Below are positions 60,254 to 64,000 of a stretch of 64,000 bases of DNA, piece after piece. The stretch covers positions 1 through 64,000 of the forward strand of contig NZ_BOOJ01000062.1 of NCBI RefSeq assembly GCF_016863175.1. Reading direction: 5' to 3'. The notes beneath the pieces were generated by a model. It was not told the DNA's origin, did not search any database, and saw only the letters and a program-made list of their open reading frames with translations. Position 1 is the first letter of the stretch. Each line of letters begins with the position of its first letter. The position numbers and the translations under genes are program-made. Source of the DNA: Paraplanobispora siamensis. GTDB taxonomy: Bacteria; Actinomycetota; Actinomycetes; Streptosporangiales; Streptosporangiaceae.

Positions 60254-61606
60254 CTACGCGCACGCTTTCCGGCGCAGAGCGTCGCGTATCCCCTTCGTGG
60301 CGACGATGCCGTACCCGTAGTCGTAGTCGAAGCCGACGGTGCTGCGGTCCTCGGCGGTACGGCGCAGCAGCACGCGCAGCTGGCCTGGGGTCAGGCGGGT
60401 GGCGGGCCAGCGGGTGCGGACGGCCGCGACCACGCCGGCGGCGACCGGGCAGGCCGCGGAGGTGCCGGAGTCGGGCGCGTCGTCGCCGAAGGCCTTGGAG
60501 CCGGAGAAGTGCGTGTAGGCGCACAGGTCGGGCTTGCGCTGGGACAGGCGGCCGGGGCCCTGGGAGGAGTAGCCCACCCGCTCGTTGCGGACGTCGACGC
60601 CGCCGACGGACAGCACCCGGGAGTGGGAGTTGGCGCCCACGATCGGCCGGTCGGGGTAGGCGCACCGGCCGTCGCGGCAGTCGCGCCCGCAGTTGCCCGC
60701 CGCGAACAGGATGTCGGCGCCGTCCTGCTCCAGGCTGGCCACGATCACGTTGAACGGGTGGGCGGGGTTGTCGGAGTAGTTGCCGGGGTGGCCCACCGGG
60801 AAGTCCCAGCGCGGGGAGAACGAGCCCCAGCTGTTGCTGACGACCAGGGCCCGGCTCTCCTCGGGCTGGGCGGTCAGCACGTCGCGCAGATGGGCGAAGG
60901 CCGCCACCGCGTCGGAGAGCAGGCCGTCCAGGGCCGAGCCGCCCTGACGCCGGGACAGCAGCACCGGCAGGTCGAGCAGCGTCGCCCGCGGCGCGGCGAC
61001 GAGCGTGTCGAAGGCGCACATCGTGCCGTGGTCGACCTCGAAGGCCCCCGGTGTGCCGTCCACGCTGCCCGGCATCCAGCTGCGCTCCTTGTCCAGGACC
61101 GCCTCCCGGCCGAGGTGGCGCACGACGTGTTCGAGGTTGATCCCGGTGTCCAGCACCGCGAGCGCCACCCCGGCGCCGTCCAGGCCGTCCTCGGCCAGTC
61201 CCCCGACGTCCAGCAGCCGTTCGACGTCGTGCCAGTCGCCCACCGGCGGATCGCCGCCGCAGGTGATGTTGGGCTCGATCACCGGGTCGGAGAAGACGCC
61301 GACGACGTCGCGCCGGTACGCCGACAGCAGGGGCAGGCGGGCGGCCAGCTCGTCGTCGGCGATCTCGCCCCGGACCAGGACCGACGCGTCCTCGGCGGCC
61401 AGCGAGAACGTCATGGACTGGTTCATCGACAGCGGGTCGCCCCCGGCGGGCGGGACCGGGCGCGGCACCGCCACCGGGGTGAAGGAGGGGTCGAGGACGA
61501 CTCCGGGCAGGCCGTCGGCGACGTCGGCCGGGGTCGTGGTCACGCCGGGATCGAGCACTGCGGCGACGATCTCGGCTGAAGGGCGGAGCTGGATCAGAAC
61601 GCGCAT
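60254..61606 (-). CDS. S8-family (subtilisin-like) serine protease without signal peptide
   Basis: This 450-residue protease has the triad Asp in VALAVLDTGINLEHV (~150), His in FEVDHGTMCAFDTLVAAPRA (~190) and Ser in DSGTSAACPVAAGVVAAV (~392). The oxyanion Asn is in ILFAAGNCGRDC. The first ~135 residues form a separate domain (VLIQLRPSAEIVAAVLDPGV), and no secretion signal is visible, so it likely acts inside the cell. A Cys-rich loop CGRDCRDGRCAYP may bind metal or form disulfides. ATG at 61606 gives a sensible N-terminus. Partner 77-residue gene lies downstream. Confidence 0.9.
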   Translation of the reverse strand: MRVLIQLRPSAEIVAAVLDPGVTTTPADVADGLPGVVLDPSFTPVAVPRPVPPAGGDPLSMNQSMTFSLAAEDASVLVRGEIADDELAARLPLLSAYRRDVVGVFSDPVIEPNITCGGDPPVGDWHDVERLLDVGGLAEDGLDGAGVALAVLDTGINLEHVVRHLGREAVLDKERSWMPGSVDGTPGAFEVDHGTMCAFDTLVAAPRATLLDLPVLLSRRQGGSALDGLLSDAVAAFAHLRDVLTAQPEESRALVVSNSWGSFSPRWDFPVGHPGNYSDNPAHPFNVIVASLEQDGADILFAAGNCGRDCRDGRCAYPDRPIVGANSHSRVLSVGGVDVRNERVGYSSQGPGRLSQRKPDLCAYTHFSGSKAFGDDAPDSGTSAACPVAAGVVAAVRTRWPATRLTPGQLRVLLRRTAEDRSTVGFDYDYGYGIVATKGIRDALRRKACA

Positions 61607-61734
61607 GATGCACCACCGGGGTCGGAGGGAAACGACCTCCACCACATTCCTGCATCCCAGCGATCACGTCCACCCCTGCAAACCCGCCCCGACCAGGCCG
61701 CATGTCCGCAAATCCCCGCGAACCGTCGATGCTG

Positions 61735-61758
61735 GTTTTTCCTTCCCCACACGGGCAG
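61735..61758 (+). promoter_or_regulatory. Candidate SigB-like promoter
   Basis: GTTT (61735-61738), a 14-base spacer and GGGCAG (61753-61758) lie 20 bp before the ATG of the spermidine-synthase-like gene. The -10 has two deviations from GGGTAT. Confidence 0.35.
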
Positions 61759-61778
61759 GGATCACTAGCTTGGACGCC

Positions 61779-63827
61779 ATGACCGCAGCGGCGCAGACCA
61801 CGCCTCCTCCCCGTCCCGACGCCCCGTCCGCGCACTGGCTGAGCACCCGGCCGAGACTGGTCGTCGCCAGCGCGTTCATGCTCTTCCTGGAGCTGGCGCT
61901 GATCCGGTGGACCGGCTCGAACATCGTGCATCTGAGCTACTTCACCAACTTCGTGCTGCTCGGCTCGTTCCTGGGCATCGGGCTGGGGTTCCTGCGGGTG
62001 GGCCGGACCACCCGCCAGCCGTACTACTCGCCGGTCACGCTGGCCGTCCTGGTGATGGTCGTCCTGATGTTCCCGGTCACCGTCGACCGGCAGACCGAGG
62101 GCGTGCTGTACTGGACCAGCCTCAGCACCGCCGGGCCGCCGCCCTGGGTGATCCTGCCGGTGATCTTCATCGCCGCGGCGCTCGTGCTGATGGGCCCGGC
62201 CGAGCTGGTCGGGCGCTGCTTCCCCGAGCTGGACCGGCTGGAGGCCTACCGCTACGACCTGATCGGCAGCCTCACCGGCATCGCCCTGTTCACCGCCCTG
62301 TCGTTCCTCGGCGCGCCCCCGGTGGTGTGGGGCGTGATCACCGCGATCTCCTACGCCGTCCTGCTCCAGCCGAAGCAGGCCTGGTCGCGGGTGGCGGTGG
62401 CGATACCGTCGCTGGTGGTCGTCGCGGCGCTGGCCACCGAGACGCTGACCGCCGGGGCGCTGTGGTCGCCGTACTACAAGGTGACCCACACCCACTTCGA
62501 CCAGGAGGGGGTGCGGGTGATGGACATCCAGGTCAACGGGATCCCGCACCAGCGGGCCGTCCCCGCGGCCAACCGGCTGGAGTGGGAGCGGCAGTACGCC
62601 CTGCCCTACGAGCGCTCGGCCGCCGGGCGGCTGGACGACGTGCTGATCGTGGGCGCGGGCAGCGGCACCGACGTGGCGATCGCGCTGTCGAAGGGCGCCG
62701 GGCGGGTGGACGCGGTGGAGATCGACCCCAAGCTGCGCGAGCTGGGCGGGACCTACCACCCGGACCGGCCCTACGCCGACCCCCGGGTGACCACGCACGT
62801 CACCGACGGCCGCGCGTTCCTGGAGCAGACCGACCGCAAGTACGACCTGATCCTGTTCGCGCTGCCCGACTCGCTCACCCTGGTCTCCGGCGCCAGCTCG
62901 CTGCGGCTGGAAAGCTATCTGTTCACGCGGGAGGCGATGGAGGCGGCCAGGGACCACCTCAAGCCCGGCGGCACCTTCTCGATGTACAACTACTACCGCG
63001 AGAGCTGGCTGGTGGACCGGCTCGCCTCCACCATGCAGGCCGCCTTCGGCCACAAGCCCTGCGTGGACGTGGTCAGCCGGCAGGGCCAGCAGGCCGTGAT
63101 CACCGCGGGGCTCGCCGCCGCCGACCAGGCCTGCGGAGGCGGGTGGGCGGGCGCGACCGCGCAGACTCCGCCGCCCTCCGGCGACGACCGGCCCTTCCTC
63201 TATCTGAAGGACCGGACGATCCCGGAGATCTACGTCATCACCCTGGGCCTGATCCTGCTGGTCAGCATGCTCGCGGTGCGCGCGGTGGCCGGGCCGTACA
63301 CGCGCATGCGCCCCTACGCCGACCTGTTCCTGCTGGGCGTGGCGTTCCTGCTGCTGGAGACCAAGAGCGTGACCGGGTTCGCGCTGCTGTTCGGCACCAC
63401 CTGGGTGGTCAACGCGATCGTGTTCGCCGGGGTGCTGGTCGCGGTGCTGGCCGCGGTGGAGGTGACGCGCCGCTTCCGGACCCCGTCGCTGCCCGTGATG
63501 TACGGCGTGCTGCTGGCCGGCCTGGTGCTGGCCTGGCTGGTGCCGGCCTCCTGGCTGCTGGGCCTGCCGGTGCCGCTGCGGGCGGTGGTCGCGGTGGTCG
63601 TGGCCTTCCTGCCGATCTTCGCGGCCAACGTGGTGTTCGCCAAGCGGTTCGCCGACTCCGCCGACGGGACCACGGCCTTCGGCGCGAACCTGCTGGGCGC
63701 GATGGTGGGCGGCTGCCTTGAGTACCTGGCGCTGCTCGTCGGCTACCAGGCCCTGCTGGTCATCGCCGGGCTGCTCTATCTGGGGGCGTTCGCCCTGCTG
63801 CCCAGGGCCGCCCGGCCCGCGGCCTGA
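61779..63827 (+). CDS. Membrane-embedded spermidine-synthase-like protein
   Basis: This 682-residue protein has about six N-terminal membrane helices (residues ~25-220). A soluble spermidine-synthase-type Rossmann domain follows (~270-450): VLIVGAGSGTDVAIALSKGA, VDAVEIDPKLRELG, DGRAFLEQTDRKYDLILFAL. Roughly six more helices lie at ~480-675. The catalytic Asp region of true polyamine synthases is not evident at the expected place. YLFTREAMEAARDHLKPGG is typical of the membrane-fused group. A role in polyamine or lipid-linked methyl/aminopropyl transfer is possible, but the substrate is unknown. Confidence 0.85.
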   Translation: MTAAAQTTPPPRPDAPSAHWLSTRPRLVVASAFMLFLELALIRWTGSNIVHLSYFTNFVLLGSFLGIGLGFLRVGRTTRQPYYSPVTLAVLVMVVLMFPVTVDRQTEGVLYWTSLSTAGPPPWVILPVIFIAAALVLMGPAELVGRCFPELDRLEAYRYDLIGSLTGIALFTALSFLGAPPVVWGVITAISYAVLLQPKQAWSRVAVAIPSLVVVAALATETLTAGALWSPYYKVTHTHFDQEGVRVMDIQVNGIPHQRAVPAANRLEWERQYALPYERSAAGRLDDVLIVGAGSGTDVAIALSKGAGRVDAVEIDPKLRELGGTYHPDRPYADPRVTTHVTDGRAFLEQTDRKYDLILFALPDSLTLVSGASSLRLESYLFTREAMEAARDHLKPGGTFSMYNYYRESWLVDRLASTMQAAFGHKPCVDVVSRQGQQAVITAGLAAADQACGGGWAGATAQTPPPSGDDRPFLYLKDRTIPEIYVITLGLILLVSMLAVRAVAGPYTRMRPYADLFLLGVAFLLLETKSVTGFALLFGTTWVVNAIVFAGVLVAVLAAVEVTRRFRTPSLPVMYGVLLAGLVLAWLVPASWLLGLPVPLRAVVAVVVAFLPIFAANVVFAKRFADSADGTTAFGANLLGAMVGGCLEYLALLVGYQALLVIAGLLYLGAFALLPRAARPAA

Positions 63828-64000
63828 GCCGCGGCCCTGTGACGGCGCGAGGGTGCCGCTGCCGCCGGGGGAGGGCGTGGCCCGGCCGGCCAGGGCGCGG
63901 CGGGTGGGCCGGGTCGACTGGCTCAGGGCCCGGGCGGTCGCGGTGCGGATCTTCTGCCAGTCGGGGGAGCCGGTGTAGAACTCCGGCGGCACGAACTGCA
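63828..64000. other. Right-edge stretch without a supportable gene
   Basis: A 9-bp inverted repeat (CAGGGCCGC at 63803-63811 / GCGGCCCTG at 63831-63839) may end the previous gene. On the minus strand the last ~150 bases read as plausible coding (PPEFYTGSPDWQKIRTATA), but no stop ends that frame before it runs antisense through the previous gene. I do not call a gene here. Confidence 0.4.

Noticed and set aside
60249-63992. A 1247-residue open frame on the minus strand across the right end
   Set aside because: It runs antisense to the subtilase-side region and the spermidine-synthase-like gene, is rich in Gly/Arg/Gln/Asp, and has no family motifs. It is an antisense shadow of high-GC coding DNA.
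63834-63999. A truncated gene on the minus strand at the right edge (PPEFYTGSPDWQK...)
   Set aside because: The frame looks coding but never stops before running antisense through the upstream gene, so no end can be given.

Overview
The window is high-GC DNA from a filamentous-type actinomycete. The evidence is strong GC bias at third codon positions, frequent GTG/TTG starts, tightly overlapping ATGA/GTGA gene junctions, an F420-type oxidoreductase, a deazaflavin-type nitroreductase homologue, a mycothiol-dependent-isomerase-family protein, SigB/SigF-like promoters (GTTT-N14/15-GGGTAG/T) and a CUT1 sugar importer without its own ATPase. A member of Streptosporangiaceae or a relative is my best guess, but that is inference. 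I saw no rRNA, tRNA, CRISPR array, integrase or transposase.

Layout. 1-5.6 kb: end of a LacI-family regulator, a PfkB-type kinase, then a fused indolepyruvate ferredoxin oxidoreductase divergent from an Lrp/AsnC regulator. 5.7-11.7 kb: two secreted proteins, a decayed chemoreceptor end, an alpha/beta hydrolase, a small membrane protein, a P-loop kinase-like protein and a secreted beta-propeller-like protein. 11.8-18.1 kb: a four-gene Entner-Doudoroff operon (zwf-edd-glk-eda) divergent from a ROK repressor. 18.2-20.8 kb: small stress-type genes and a catalase. 21.3-24.7 kb: a CUT1 sugar ABC importer (binding protein and two permeases). 24.9-30.6 kb: CBS protein, isochorismatase-like hydrolase, DUF2254 membrane protein with a near-perfect SigB-like promoter, a decayed FAD monooxygenase, and small membrane genes with internal duplications.

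30.7-42.2 kb is the most distinctive block: a divergent glycan locus. On the minus strand lie a GT4 glycosyltransferase and a GmhB-like phosphatase. On the plus strand lie a NodU/CmcH-type carbamoyltransferase, GT2, GT9, GT4, GmhA-like isomerase, HldE-like kinase/nucleotidyltransferase, SDR, a second GT9 and a UDP-xylose-synthase-like enzyme. Together they encode the catalytic steps for an NDP-heptose plus two heptosyltransferase-family enzymes, in an organism expected to lack LPS. A heptose-containing, carbamoylated surface glycan or glycolipid is the natural hypothesis.

42.2-50 kb: DUF72, DUF4383, an epimerase, an anti-sigma-factor antagonist, an F420-dependent G6PDH-family oxidoreductase, a zinc alcohol dehydrogenase, a hemerythrin-domain protein and a GAF histidine kinase. 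Several of these carry SigB-like promoters, so this part looks like a general-stress neighbourhood. 50.3-53.3 kb: a DUF2470 protein divergent from a cysteine-free S4 ribosomal protein paralogue, with two overlapping DtxR/IdeR-type iron boxes between them; then a one-domain voltage-gated cation channel and a deazaflavin-dependent enzyme. 53.5-57.3 kb: two TetR-linked units (a DrrAB-type ABC exporter, and a mycothiol-isomerase-family gene), each with a readable TetR-type operator. 57.5-64 kb: a cell-surface protein, a second DUF2254 protein, a leaderless subtilase with a 77-residue partner, and a membrane-embedded spermidine-synthase-like protein.
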